A stretch of 64,000 bases of DNA from Xylaria sp. FL1777 (taxonomy: Eukaryota > Ascomycota > Sordariomycetes > Xylariales > Xylariaceae): contig MU400574.1 of assembly GCA_022578965.1 (NCBI GenBank), forward strand, positions 1 to 64,000, in the 5' to 3' direction. The position numbers were made by a program, and so were the translations under genes. Of this stretch, positions 1 through 11,510 are shown in pieces. Every line of letters starts with the position of its first letter. The stretch's first letter is position 1. A model generated the notes under the pieces. That model ran no database searches, had not been told where the DNA came from, and saw only the letters and a list, made by a program, of their open reading frames with translations.

Positions 1-2903
1 AAAATAAAAACTATTTTTTATAAAAACTATAAAGCTAATTAAAATTTATTTAAATTATTAAAACTTAACGAAATTTATAACTATATAAAAAATTATTAAA
101 TAATATAAAAATTAAATAGTTTTTTTTTTTAAATTTAACTTTAAAATATATTATATTAAAAAAAAAAAAAACATTTAAGTAAACATATTTAGTTAATAAA
201 GTTAAAAAAAATTTAAAGCTTTAAAAAAAAACATTTAAATATTATATTTTTAAAAAAAATAAAAGCTTTAAAGTTAAAGTTATACTTAAAAACTTTATAA
301 ATATATAGCTATAATAAACTTATAACTTAAAAAAGTTAATATAATTATAAAAGCATAAAAAATTAAAAAATAATAAGTTAATATATAAATATAAAGTTTA
401 TTTATTAAAATTTTTATAAAATAAATTTATTAAAAAGTTTTATAAACATTTATTATATAAATATTAAAAAGCAATAAAAATAGTTAAATAACTATAAAAA
501 AAATATAATTTTTTAAAATTATAAAATATAATTAAATCTATTATAAAAAAGTGCAATATTTGCAATAAAGCTAAAGCAGCTTAATATAAACTTTATAAAT
601 TGCTATAATTTATATAAATATTTAAATAAGCATAGCATATTATTACTTAAAATTTTATTATAGTATTATTTTTATTAATTAATTTAATTATAAAAATATA
701 ATATAATAAAATATAAGTTATTATTAATAAACTTATTAAATATGCTTATTTTTTACTATTTAAAGAAAATATAACAGCTAAATAATTTATATATACTTTT
801 ATATACTAATATTTAAATAAATATAAACTATTAAAAAAAATTATTTTAAACTAAAATAAATTATTTACTTTTAAGTTTAAAACTAGTTTTTTTAAACTTA
901 TTAATATTAAACTAAAATTTTTAACTGTTTATTACTTATAAATAAATAAACAAACAAAAAAACTAAACTAAATATTAAAACAATATTTATAAAATTATAT
1001 TAATTATTAATAAAACAATTAAATAAAATTATTATTAATAGTATAGATTTTATATAATATATTAATAAATAAAAATATAAATATATTTTTGCATAAAGCT
1101 GTTTATAAATAGCAAACAACTATTAAAAAACAAAAAAAAACATTAATAAAAATACTTATTATTTTAATTATAATATTTTAAGCAAAAACTATTATAATAA
1201 AAATTAAAACGTTATAAATTAAATTATAATTATGTTTTTAATTTTTATAACAATAAATATTAATATATTATAACAAAAAACAAACTAAAAAACTAACTTT
1301 TAAAAAAAAAACAAAGTTTACTTATTATAATAAAAATAAAATATAAATATTAATATTTCTTAAATTAAAACAAAACAATTAAGCAATAAATTAAAATTTA
1401 AAAAACTTAGTTTTTTTAAAATTAAAAAAGTTATTTTATTTATTAATTATAAACTATTATTATTAAAAAACATGCAAATTTACTTTATTTTTTATATTTT
1501 TTTACTAAAATTAGTACTTATTAAAATATTTATTAAAACATAACTAAAAATAAAAAAAAATTAAAACATTTATAAAGTTAAAAATATACTAGATTTTTAT
1601 TAAAATAATAATAATATTAAATATTTTATTAAATAAAAAAAATATTTATATGCTAATAATATTTAAAAACTTAAAAAACACTTAAAAACTGCTAAAATAA
1701 TTATAAACTAGTTTTATTATTAATATTTTAACTAGTTAAAACTAAAAAAAAAAAATTAATTTTAAATAAAGCATTTAATGCATTTTAATTAAACTTTAAA
1801 AAAACAACTAGCAATAATTATGCTGTTTTAATATATTATTTTTGTTTTTTAGCTATATAATGCTTTTTTACTTTAATTTGCTTAAGCTTTTTTAAATTAC
1901 TTAAATTATAAGCTATAATAATAATTATTTTTTTTTGCTATAATTTTTTTTATTGCTTAAAATAATAAATTTTTATATTTATTTTTTTATGTTTTTTTAT
2001 TAGTAAGTTTAATTTATTTTTTAGCTTTTTGTACTAAAAAATAAACTGTTATATTTGCTTTAAAAACAAACTTTTAACGTTATAATTTGTTTGTTTAGCT
2101 ATAATATATTTAACATATTAATTAAAATTAAATTTTAATATTAAACATTTTATATTATAATAATTATAGCAAAAGCATAAAATTATTTTAATTAATTTTA
2201 GTTTAATAAAAAAAAGCAAAGCAAAGTTTTATTAAGCTTTTTATTTAAAACATAATAAGCAAAGTTTTTTAAAAACTTTACTAAACATAATAAACATAAA
2301 AAACAAAAAACAAAAAATAAAAAAAAAACTTATAAAAAAAGAAATATAAAATTATTAAAATAATAATTATAAAAAAAAAAAAATAATATTATAAAATAAG
2401 CTAATTAAGCTAGTTAAAAAGCTAAGTATAAAAAAAACATGCATAAAAAAAGTTTTATTTATTAAAAAAATATATATTTAAACTACTATAAAAGTTTAAT
2501 ATATAAACTTAATAAACTTAAGCGTTAAATTTATTAAGCTTTAAATTTAATAAACTTAAACATTAAATTTATTAAGCTTTAAACTTAAAACAATATAGCA
2601 TTAAGTTTATTAAAAAAAATAACATTTATAAATTATTATTACTGTTTTTTTTGTTTATATAATTATGCACTTTTTATATTTAGTTATTTATTTAGTTTTT
2701 AGCTTTTTAGTTATTAATTTCTTATAATTGCTAAGCATTAATATATTTATTACTTTTAATCTTTTAAAACCTTTATTAATGCATAGTAGTAAAAGTATTT
2801 TAAAAACCTCTTTAATGAACTACCGTTAAAAATCCTATTATTACTTATAAATTAAGACTTTAAAAGTAAACCTGTTATATTAATGTATAATAGGTTTATT
2901 ACA
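1..2903. mobile_element. RIP-destroyed LTR retrotransposon, partial copy cut by the window edge
   Basis: The block is almost pure A/T (a hand count of the first 60 bases finds 4 G/C) with no usable reading frame. Read as reverse complement it aligns with the left half of the complete element at 42829-50530: position 1 corresponds to about 45720, and the terminal repeat at 2387-2903 corresponds to the LTR at 42829-43322. The element therefore continues to the left outside the window. A purine tract (2371-2386, A-rich) directly abuts the LTR. That is where a polypurine tract would sit next to a 3' LTR, which hints that this copy points rightward. No gag or pol motif survives, so the superfamily cannot be named. 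Fully non-coding. Confidence 0.85.
2387..2903. repeat. LTR of the left, inverted retroelement copy
   Basis: About 517 bp. Its reverse complement begins TGTAATAAACC, matching TATAATAAACT and TATAACGGACC at the starts of the two LTRs of the complete element. The differences fit C-to-T and G-to-A changes. The other end (TATTATAAAA on the plus strand) matches the reverse complement of the LTR end TTTTATAACA. The flanking bases 2904-2908 read TATAT. The partner target duplication would lie outside the window. Confidence 0.85.
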
Positions 2904-3614
2904 TATATAAAATTAGATTTTTTGTTTAAATTATTGCTTTTATAATTAAAATTATTTTTAAAGTTAAAAGTAATAAAAATAGTATTAAAAAAATTAGTTA
3001 ATTTAAATATAAAAAGTAGCATAAACTTTAATATAATAAACTATATAAGCAAGCAAAATAATTGCAAAAAAAATAATAATAAAAAAAACAATATTTTAGT
3101 TAAAAAATCTATAATATGCAATATAACAAAAACTAAGCGTTAAAAAAATACAAAAAAAATATAATTATATATAAAATATAATAATTAATTAATTAAGTAT
3201 AACTTTAAACAAATTTAAAGTTATTATATAAATAAATTATAGTTTATTGTTTTTTAAATAAAAACATAAACAGAAAAATCAACATAGTTGCTTTAAATTA
3301 AAATTTTAAGTTTGTATTAAAAAAAATAAAAAGAGTTATAATTAATAAAAAAGTAGTATAACTAAAAAAGTATAAACGCAAGAACTATTCTAGTTTAAAA
3401 CACCTAAAATAAAAGATTTTTACCTTAATTAGTTTATTTTTATTTATTAAGCTTTAAAAGATTTCTTATTTTATAATAGTAAACCTTTTAAAATCCAAGC
3501 AGCTAAAACAAAGTCATAATTGCTCACGATTAAAATCAACATTTATGAAACAAGCACGCCAAACGCTAAATCGGGAAACAGGTGAACTTTTGCTACAAAA
3601 ACGCCAAATCTTTA
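2904..3614. other. AT-rich transition zone without a gene
   Basis: AT-rich sequence continues past the LTR to about 3560 and then gives way to normal composition just before the stop codon of the kinase gene. I see no LTR match and no reading frame. It may be an older repeat remnant or RIP that spread from the adjacent element. The composition change is abrupt, within about 100 bases. Confidence 0.6.
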
Positions 3615-5942
3615 CTATAGGTCTCTAATAGCCGCATTATATGCTGCTATAATAGGTGTATAAAGTTGGTTTGGGTCTCCTACAGGGGTTCTAAAGTACA
3701 TTCTTTCATTTTTGTCTAGGGGAAAGAGGATTTTCTTGATCTTTAGACAGAGCGGCTTAACTGTATCCAACGCCTGTGGGAATTCGCCCATAATCGTTTC
3801 GAGGCCATCGATACTCATGTGATATGCCTTAGCATCCGCAATGTCGCTAAAGCCCCCAATTTCCCATTTGCGAAGACGACTCTTCTGTGGGGGCTTCTCT
3901 CCACGGCTTAAGTTGCTCTTAGTCCATGATTCACGAGCGCACATCCAAAGCAGGACGTAAAAGAACGACTCGAGATCGTGGCGGTAGGTGTGGTCGGCCG
4001 CGCGCAGCACCTCCACTGCCATAAACTGCATCGTGCCAGTCTGGTGCCGCGCTCCGCTTGGGCCGCTGTCTCTCACCTTCGCCAGATCAAGGTCGATGAG
4101 CATGCCTTTGAAGCCATCCGCTGTTTTAGGCTCCGTGATAATAATGTTATTTGAAGAGATGTCGCGATGGAGAATGTTTCCAGTCATGTAGAGAGACTGG
4201 TGTGCCTTGATTGCATCTCGCATCGACTCTAGCAGCTCCTCAGTCGTTTTGAAGTCGCTAATGACACGGCCGGCCGGTGAGACTACGAGACAGGAATAGA
4301 TCCTGTTCTCCCATAGGTCCTCGCCAGGTGTGTACAGGCTTGGCTTATCCTTGCCGATCGACAGCTGGTTGTTAAACTCCTTGGCCAGTTTCGACTTCTG
4401 ACTATTGGACTGCCGCCTCTTGGATCTGGACGCGTTATCGGGCGTGTGGTCGGATGATGACTTGCGCTTATTGCCTGATGTGTTCGCGCTTGCTGTGGCC
4501 GACAGTGGATCGTCAAAGTGAACGGCGTCATCCCGGAACTTGTGAGGCTTCGGGAACTCCAGTCCCTCCCGCATCTCTGCAATGGTGGTGATCTGACGAT
4601 GCGCTACCACTCTGGCTACGCCTTTGACACCCCTTCCTTCTGCTAGCTTTAGTTGTTCCACCTCTAATTTCCGTTTATCCGATGCCCAAGAGAACTTGGC
4701 GACTTGGCTATTTTGGGTCTCATAGCACGTAGTCCCGCGACATACGATGGCCTTCTGCCTGACCATCGCCTTGTCTAGCCTGACCCTCGTTTCTTTGCCG
4801 TTTGCGTCATCCAATGTGACATAGCGATGACCATTCTCTCGCTCAGTGAAAGTGTCCAGGCCCATCGCATCGTCATCCATTGTAGTATACCCAATAAAAG
4901 CGCGCGCAAACTTATCCGGTTCGTCGTGAATGTCAAATGGCCCCGAGCTGTACGCGCCAGACCGGTCGAAGACCCAGAGCTCTATCTTAGAAGCGCAGAG
5001 GGAGAACGCATGGACAAATCGGCGCGTCGGCTGGTTGGCAAAGACGCCTCGCACATAGCGCGTAAGTTGGAGGAGATCCGCCTTGAACCTGCTTGTATTA
5101 TATGACTTCTTTTGCTCCCCAATAACGAGGACGTCCTTGTACAAAAACTCGCTGCTCGCTTCCGTGGCTAGTGTTTTTTTTTTTTGCAAGAAGAGATCCA
5201 TCTGGCCTTTCTGTTCCTTAAACTGGTTGGCGGTTTTGGTGGTATAAAGCTTGTACGGTGCATTGGCCAAGAAGCGCTTTTCCAGAGAGCAAAGCCAGTC
5301 CCAGACCGGCTGTTCGTCAGGGGTGGTCGGGAAATCAGTCCATTTCTTTCCGTCGTGCTCTGTCATAATCCCCTTCAGCATCTCTTCCTGTTCTTTGCGC
5401 CAGCTCTTAGGTTCGAAGAACTTGTCCCAAAATCTTCCTACATTGCGGAACGTGCATTTTTTTATCTCCTCGAAGAGTTCTCCTTCGACGATGTCGCGTG
5501 TTCCGCTATCGGCAAGTTGGCTCGAGCTAGTCTTAATAGGTGTTCCTTTAAATGTCGGAGCGATACTGGATGGAGGGGGGGTAAGCGGATCGAGAACGTC
5601 GATGAGGCTAAAAACTGCCGCCCAAATAATAGCGTCGGAGGAGTTGTCGACAACATGGCGGACGAGAGGACGAAATTGGTCGAGCTTTACCACGCCTCCT
5701 CGAACATGCTCTACTATGGACAATAGTGTGATTGCCACGTTGCCGCTCCCGTTAGGAGAAGGAAGGCCGAATGCCGCCGTAGAGAGAACTAAAGCTTGTA
5801 GCAGGCTCACGATATCTTCCTGCCGCAGGTCGTCCACGTCGTCGGGCAATTTGTCTCGAAAGCAGTCAAGCGCATCATTGAGCGGGCGTTCGGCAATAAT
5901 TTTGGTCTGCTGCTCTGTCAGGGTCATTTTGTGGCAAAACAA
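3615..5942 (-). CDS. FunK1-type fungal protein kinase, 775 aa, single exon
   Basis: This is a member of the fungal-specific FunK1 kinase family (PF17667 type), whose substrates are unknown. A conserved-looking N-terminal region (about residues 1-400) precedes the kinase lobe. The ATP-anchoring lysine is probably in the VAKF motif near residue 416. The catalytic loop HRDISSNNI is near residue 592. The metal-binding motif reads IDLDLAK in place of DFG, as is usual for FunK1. GTMQFMAVEVL near 637 is the activation-segment/APE equivalent. A basic, serine-rich insert (about 500-540) lies between the lobes. Two starts are possible: the first Met, or MTLTEQQ five codons later. The frame is uninterrupted although the stop codon lies only about 50 bases from the AT-rich block. 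Known: FunK1 genes expand in multicellular fungi. Inferred: this copy is functional. Confidence 0.88.
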   Translation of the reverse strand: MFCHKMTLTEQQTKIIAERPLNDALDCFRDKLPDDVDDLRQEDIVSLLQALVLSTAAFGLPSPNGSGNVAITLLSIVEHVRGGVVKLDQFRPLVRHVVDNSSDAIIWAAVFSLIDVLDPLTPPPSSIAPTFKGTPIKTSSSQLADSGTRDIVEGELFEEIKKCTFRNVGRFWDKFFEPKSWRKEQEEMLKGIMTEHDGKKWTDFPTTPDEQPVWDWLCSLEKRFLANAPYKLYTTKTANQFKEQKGQMDLFLQKKKTLATEASSEFLYKDVLVIGEQKKSYNTSRFKADLLQLTRYVRGVFANQPTRRFVHAFSLCASKIELWVFDRSGAYSSGPFDIHDEPDKFARAFIGYTTMDDDAMGLDTFTERENGHRYVTLDDANGKETRVRLDKAMVRQKAIVCRGTTCYETQNSQVAKFSWASDKRKLEVEQLKLAEGRGVKGVARVVAHRQITTIAEMREGLEFPKPHKFRDDAVHFDDPLSATASANTSGNKRKSSSDHTPDNASRSKRRQSNSQKSKLAKEFNNQLSIGKDKPSLYTPGEDLWENRIYSCLVVSPAGRVISDFKTTEELLESMRDAIKAHQSLYMTGNILHRDISSNNIIITEPKTADGFKGMLIDLDLAKVRDSGPSGARHQTGTMQFMAVEVLRAADHTYRHDLESFFYVLLWMCARESWTKSNLSRGEKPPQKSRLRKWEIGGFSDIADAKAYHMSIDGLETIMGEFPQALDTVKPLCLKIKKILFPLDKNERMYFRTPVGDPNQLYTPIIAAYNAAIRDL

Positions 5943-6500
5943 AATACAGCATGGTTAATAGTAGTAGTTTCGATAAGGAAGGCTGATGGTCCAGATCAGA
6001 TGGGCAAAGTAAAGGTAAACAAAGAGCAAGGATATTTGTCAGCAGATCCTTTCCTGTGGCGCTAACCAATTAGCGGCCATGTTACCGTGGATCCACCTGG
6101 AGCACGAACGTGGGCGGTATCTAACTATCCCTTTAGTTGGCGATTCAGCTACAATACATAAAAGTTCTTTAGACTAAAATATATAAAACGCAGGCTTTAA
6201 ACCTACAAATATATTTGCATAAGCTTCTAAAGAAGGTGGGTTGTAGCTTGCAGCAGGCATAGCCCGCTGTTCTATGTTTCTAGTCTGAGGCACCTGAGAT
6301 AAGGTTGAATGTGGTAGTGGCCCTCCATACCCATAGGCTACTGCGAGAGTAAACCCATGTCAAGGGGACAGGGGCCCTCATACAAATTCTACGTGGCTCA
6401 CCAGTTGCGTGTACACAGGAGATACAACATCAAACAATCAATACAATCAACTAATCCAATTCTTCATACCATCCTTATATCTAACATTTAGGGTGTTGCG
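5943..6500. other. Intergenic, divergent promoters of kinase and HET gene
   Basis: The two flanking genes diverge, so this 558-bp stretch should carry both promoters. I see no RNA gene, repeat or convincing conserved site, and no frame I would call. Confidence 0.6.
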
Positions 6501-8576
6501 ATGTTAACGAATCTTTGTCAACAATGCCGATTTCTCTTCTCGAGCAAAGGCTTTGAACAACTCATATCTACAGGTCAATTCCGCCACTCGCAGCTAACTA
6601 CTTTTGAGGACCGCCCCTATTGTTGCTTCTGTTCTTATCTTTGGAACGATGACCTCCTCGGGGCTTCGAGCCAGGTTTACAAAATACGTCGCCTCCGAGA
6701 TTTACTTTACTCCTCATCTCGAAATGCATCTTCGACGGAATCTGATGCGTTACGGCGATGTTGGGTAGTTATATCCCGGCCTGCGACAAATCAATATTGC
6801 GTCGGCCCGTATACAACGGTCACGAGCCTGGAACTATACGCGGTGGCCCCTGAGCAAATGAAAGAAAAAGGCGTTGATCGAATACTCGTCACCGTAGAGA
6901 CAGATAAGGGGCAGCTTAAATGGCAGGGTCTGAGTCCTTTAAGATTAGTCGCCCCGAAATGTAAAGTTCAGACTGATACCCTGCCGAAAGTGACTTAAGT
7001 TTCCCTGGAGGGTTGTATGTGCTCCGACTAACCGTAGATGATAGCTAGCCCACTTGCAAAGTACACCAATTATCGTCACGTCGGATGGGATGGCCTAACA
7101 AACCAATGGGTATTGGATATCAAAGCTATGCTCCAGCTGTGTCTTACATCTCACCCTCGGTGTCAACAATCTCGACCAAGGGTGCTACCAACCCGACTTC
7201 TACATATTAAGAAAGACAGAGAAACTAATTTGCATCTGCAATTAGTGAATACTATAAAAGGCCATACAGGAGACTATGCCGCCCTAAGCTACTGCTGGGG
7301 AGGACCACAGCCGTTGCAGTTAACGAAAAGCACTGTCCACAATTTTCTACTGCAATCTCTAGACCGGCGAGCCTTGCCTAAGGGCCTGAATGACGCAGTG
7401 GAAGTAGCTTCTTCCTTGGACATTGAATATCTTTGGGTGGACGCCTTGTGCATCGTTCAGGACGACGAAGATGATAAGAAGCGGGAGATTGGCCGAATGA
7501 GTGCCATCTATCAAAATTCACTCGTTACTATTGCTGCAGCCACATCTAGCTCAGTACACGAGAGCTTTCTCCGCAGCCGGTCGTCTTTCAACACAAAATA
7601 CTCTGCTTGCGACGCACCTTTTATTTTGGATCCTGAAGATTCTGGTGGTTCAGACAATCCCAACACCATCACAATTGTGCCGGTCCACGCGCATCGATCA
7701 AATAGTTTTCCTTTGAATCAGCGAGGCTGGGCATTTCAAGAATCTTTATTGCCACCACGATTGCTAGTATTTGGAGATCTCGAGCCGTTTGTTCGATGTC
7801 GGACTAAAAACGTGATACACAAATCATTCAGCTGTATCGAATATGGGCTATCGGCTGGTCATTCCCGGCGAATACTCGATACTCCTGGGAGCATCCAAGA
7901 CTATGCGAGTGGGCTAATAACGGACGGCAAGAGAGGCAACTTAGACTCTTTATGGCGAGAGATCGTGGAGCAATATACTCTTCGTGAGCTTAGTGTTCTC
8001 GAAGACAGGCCCTACGCTATCAACGGTATTGTTGACCTTCTCTCCGAAGTCCTCCGCGATGAATGTCACTTTGGAGTGTGGAGATCATGTCCAGTCCTGT
8101 GTCTATTATGGAAGGCTGAGCCAGTTCAACGGACAACCGTTGTACTACCCCATTTACCGACGTGGTCGTGGATGTCAATCACAGGCCCAGTTGATCTGGA
8201 AGCTACCGTTTACTTAGACAAGTCGGAAGCATTGGTCGACTGGGATGCCGATACATCATACACTCGATTAATAGTCACGTGTTGCGTCCTCGAGGCTGAG
8301 GGGGTCTATGGCCTCGTCCACGACTTTGGTGCAGATGTGGTGACCGAAGCCTGGCCGGATATTTTGCCATCTTCATCTACATCGAGCCAACAACTAAGCT
8401 TCAAAGCCGTGGGGAAATGCGCATTCCTAGTACTTGGTCGGGCGACGCAGGGGAGCTACTTTGCCATTATCGTAACTGACGAAGAGCCCAGCGTCTACCG
8501 TAGATGTGGACTTGCCGAATTGAAGCTTCCGGAGAGCTGGCGTGCGAGACCAAAACGACAGATTGTGCTAGTTTAA
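6501..8576 (+). CDS. HET-domain (heterokaryon incompatibility) protein, 2 exons, 675 aa
   Basis: Exon 1 is 6501-6989 and exon 2 is 7038-8576. The 48-nt intron starts GTGACT, has a CTAAC branch site at 7028-7032 and ends in TAG; it is phase 0, so the two frames join. The second exon carries the HET domain (PF06985 type): YAALSYCWGG near residue 243, LWVDALCIVQDD near 295 and the IYQNS...TIAAA block after it. A cysteine-rich start (CQQC, CCFCSYLW) is typical of the N-terminal part of many HET proteins. HET proteins take part in non-self recognition and programmed cell death on hyphal fusion. Many paralogues are not incompatibility genes, so the exact role is open. Length and the uninterrupted frame suggest an intact gene. 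The non-consensus donor is the weakest part of the model. Confidence 0.85.
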
Positions 8577-9561
8577 TAGTTGCACACCTTGATATTTGGA
8601 GTAGTTCTTAGCACCAGCAAGGTTTCCTGTTGTATCTTTGAGCGTAAATGATCAAGACTGACAATAAAAGCTCTCCGAAAGTCCTACCTATAACTATTCT
8701 ATAGGCTCAGTCTTTTTGTTGCATTCTCCTAATATTTACTCAAGTTTATTTGTTAAAAGTACTAGTCCATAAAAAGCCATTGGTTTAAAATTCTCTAAGG
8801 CAATTGTTAGGTGATATGGTCACATGTAGACCCCCAGGGTCCATATAGGCGACCCATTTATTACCTGCTATGTGACTGCTAGGACTATCTATTCTCTCCG
8901 GGGCAATACCCTCTGACAGCAGGAGTATTTAGGTAACGCAGTGATGTTTCACTTGTACGCCATTTAGAGGCGCTAGAGCTGTGGTTTTTATTTAATTGCT
9001 ATCATTAGTTGTCATTTCCCTTAGCCAAGAAAGACTTATAATCACCGTCCCAGCAATAAATCAATACAGTTTCTCTCCTCAGATAAATGTGACTCGAATC
9101 TTGCTGAATGGCTCCAACGTCCGATTCTGGACTGGGCTAAATCACATTGGTTAGACTCAAGCATGGCCCTGAATAATTCTGGGGCGATATAATGCCTCCA
9201 AATAGTCCTCTTCGTCGCCTGAGAGCACCTTGCCTCGCGCCGATAGTGCCTCAAAGATGCGATCTTCGGAGCAAAAACCGAGGATGGACGCAACGCTGCT
9301 CCCTGACGCCAACGGAGCCCACTACCCGCCAGGAGCCATTAATTAGTATGGGTGTCTCCAGTTCTCCATCATCTCAAGGGGCTAGTAGGGTGGAAATACC
9401 GGTGTAAGGCCAACGCCGGTCAGCCTACAAAACGGATTTATTTCACGCTCTCAGTGGTTCTGCATAGAAATGAACTTCGTCCACCTCCGTTTTTCGGCGA
9501 TGTGCTGCATCATAGCAAATATGTCTACCCTTGGGTACATACATTCTGACTAACCCAAATA
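8577..9561. other. Intergenic, no recognisable gene
   Basis: Nearly 1 kb with only short overlapping frames on both strands and no family signature. The missing N-terminal half of the PKS ketosynthase would be expected here. I looked for a KS active-site cysteine block and did not find one, so that part was deleted or replaced. Confidence 0.6.
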
Positions 9562-10485
9562 AAATTACATTCTGATTGGCTAACATCGTACAGAATGCTC
9601 AACCCTGATGGCAAGTGCTACTCATTCGATTCACGTGGAAGGGGGTACGGGCGTGGCGAGGGCGTCGTAACTTTAATATTGAAGCATCTTGATGAAGCAC
9701 TTGCCAATGGCGACCCAGTCCATATCGTAATTGTCAATTCTGGCCTTAACTAAGACGGAAGATCGGCAGGTAGTATCATGTCCCCAAACGGAGAATCGCA
9801 AAGGGACTTGATGCGATCTGTGTATAGTCAAGTAGGTTTACAACCTTGTGAAACACCGTATGTCGAGGCGCATGGCACGGTAAGTGACGCCCTAAGAAAG
9901 ATTGAGATGAAAGTGCGCGAGTACTGACGTGTGTAAATAGGGAGCAATAGCCGGTGAGTCTACAGATGCTTTGTGTATATAGCGGTCCGTCTTTTGAGCT
10001 GACAATGGCGGATAGGCGACACAAACGAAATATCTTCCATATATGAAGTATTCTGTGAAGGCAAACAGCGGCAGAACAACCTGATTGTTGGGTCTATCAA
10101 AGCCAATATAGGACATCTTAAAGCGGTAGTTGGCTTTGCCGGGTTGGTTAAGTCTATCAATGTCCTGAACTCAAAACTAATCCCGCCGCAATTGAATTTC
10201 ATCGAACCTAAATCAACGTTAATTCTAGATGAGAGAAATATCAAAGTAAGGAACTATCTAGTTTGTCTATGTATCATGATACTCACTGCAGGCTTCAGAT
10301 CGCCACACAGCTTTGCCCGTTGCCACCTGGACCTTGCCGAGCTTCAGTCAACAGCTTTGGGTATGGAGGTAAGTTCACGCAAGAATAATCAAACTCGCCG
10401 AAGTTCATTGCCTTATTTGTTAGAATAGATACTAACTCCCACGTCATTCTTGAATCGCTATCTTCGTTCCTAGGGAATTCGAATT
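9562..10485 (+). pseudogene. PKS fragment: C-terminal half of ketosynthase, introns preserved
   Basis: Read in frame from about 9562 it shows [21 protein letters not shown], the YVEAHGT histidine motif, IVGSIKANIGHLKA with the second catalytic histidine, and SVNSFGYG. Four short introns still splice in phase: 9880-9940, 9954-10015, 10246-10298 and 10369-10428. One nonsense codon (TAA, near 9752) replaces the glutamine usual at that position in NxDGR-type loops. This is consistent with a C-to-T change. The N-terminal half with the active-site cysteine is absent. Confidence 0.85.
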
Positions 10486-11510
10486 GGCCGGCTACAGTGC
10501 TATGCCCGACTCATAGGAGGCCACACCAATTCAACATGGAGGTAAATGAAATAGACTTAGGGCCGCTCAATTGCACACACAGCAGCAGCGGAAGACGGAA
10601 CCAGGATTCTCATTTACGACTATTCATTTTTAGTGCCAACACGGAGACATCGCTAAAATTATATGCACACAAATTGCCCGCCTGGATGGTAAAGCGCAAC
10701 CCGTCCGAGAGAAGACTTGCTGACATTTCTTACACGCCTTTGACTCAGAGGTCACTTCTACCTTGGCGTCACGCCATAGTGGCTTCCGACTATTACAATT
10801 TGAGTGACAAGCTCTACATTGTTCAAGCAGCAAAGGCGATACCAATTAGTCGACTCGCATTCATATTCAAAGGTCAGGGAGCTCAATGGATTGGCATGGG
10901 GAAAGAATTGATGCATTTCCCTATTTTCGAGAGATCTCTCTCAAAATCTGACCAGCCCCTCCTAGAAATGGGCTGCGAATGGAATCTGAGCAACGAACTT
11001 TTTACAGATGAGCAATCTTCAAGACTCAACGAGGCTGAGGTGGCCCAACCGGCAAGGACTGCATTGCAGATCGCCTTGATCGACCTATTGTCAAGCCTGG
11101 GGATACACCCGACGTATGTGGTAGGTCACAGTTCTGGAGAGATAGCCATTGGTCCAAACGAGACATACGTTGTGTTAGATACTGCGGAAGACACATTGCT
11201 ATTGAACCGAGAACCCAGAGTCCTCGCGCGGCTTAATGAATTGCTAAACGCAAATGTGAATATCGTTTGGGTTGCCCTTCAAGATACAGATTCTCCCACC
11301 GTAACCTCATTAAGATCAATGATACAGGGAGCCTCCAGAGTCATCCGTCGAGAGAATGACGGCACTACATCGCTGACCTTTCAGGTAGAGGATAAGGTTA
11401 CTGTTACTAGCGCTAGTGACATTTGTCAGCACCTTTTGAAGATCATTATCGCTAAGAGCACTAGTCGGACGGACTTAGAAGAAGAACCTATCGTAATGGA
11501 CATGTTATGA
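10486..11510 (+). pseudogene. PKS fragment: AT N-terminal half fused in frame to pseudo-KR linker
   Basis: The frame stays open from the KS-AT linker. AT signatures are RLAFIFKGQGAQWIGMGKEL and the nucleophile motif VVGHSSGEIA. Directly after GHSSGEIA the sequence jumps to NETYVVLDTAEDTLLL and later ASRVIRRENDG, which belong to the structural-KR/linker region normally found after DH and MT. The join at about 11145 keeps the frame and removes roughly a thousand residues compared with a normal highly reducing PKS. The frame ends at a TGA at 11508-11510. Confidence 0.8.

Noticed and set aside
5251..5958. 235-codon plus-strand frame inside the kinase gene
   Set aside because: Shadow of the FunK1 coding strand; no domain and serine/proline-biased composition.
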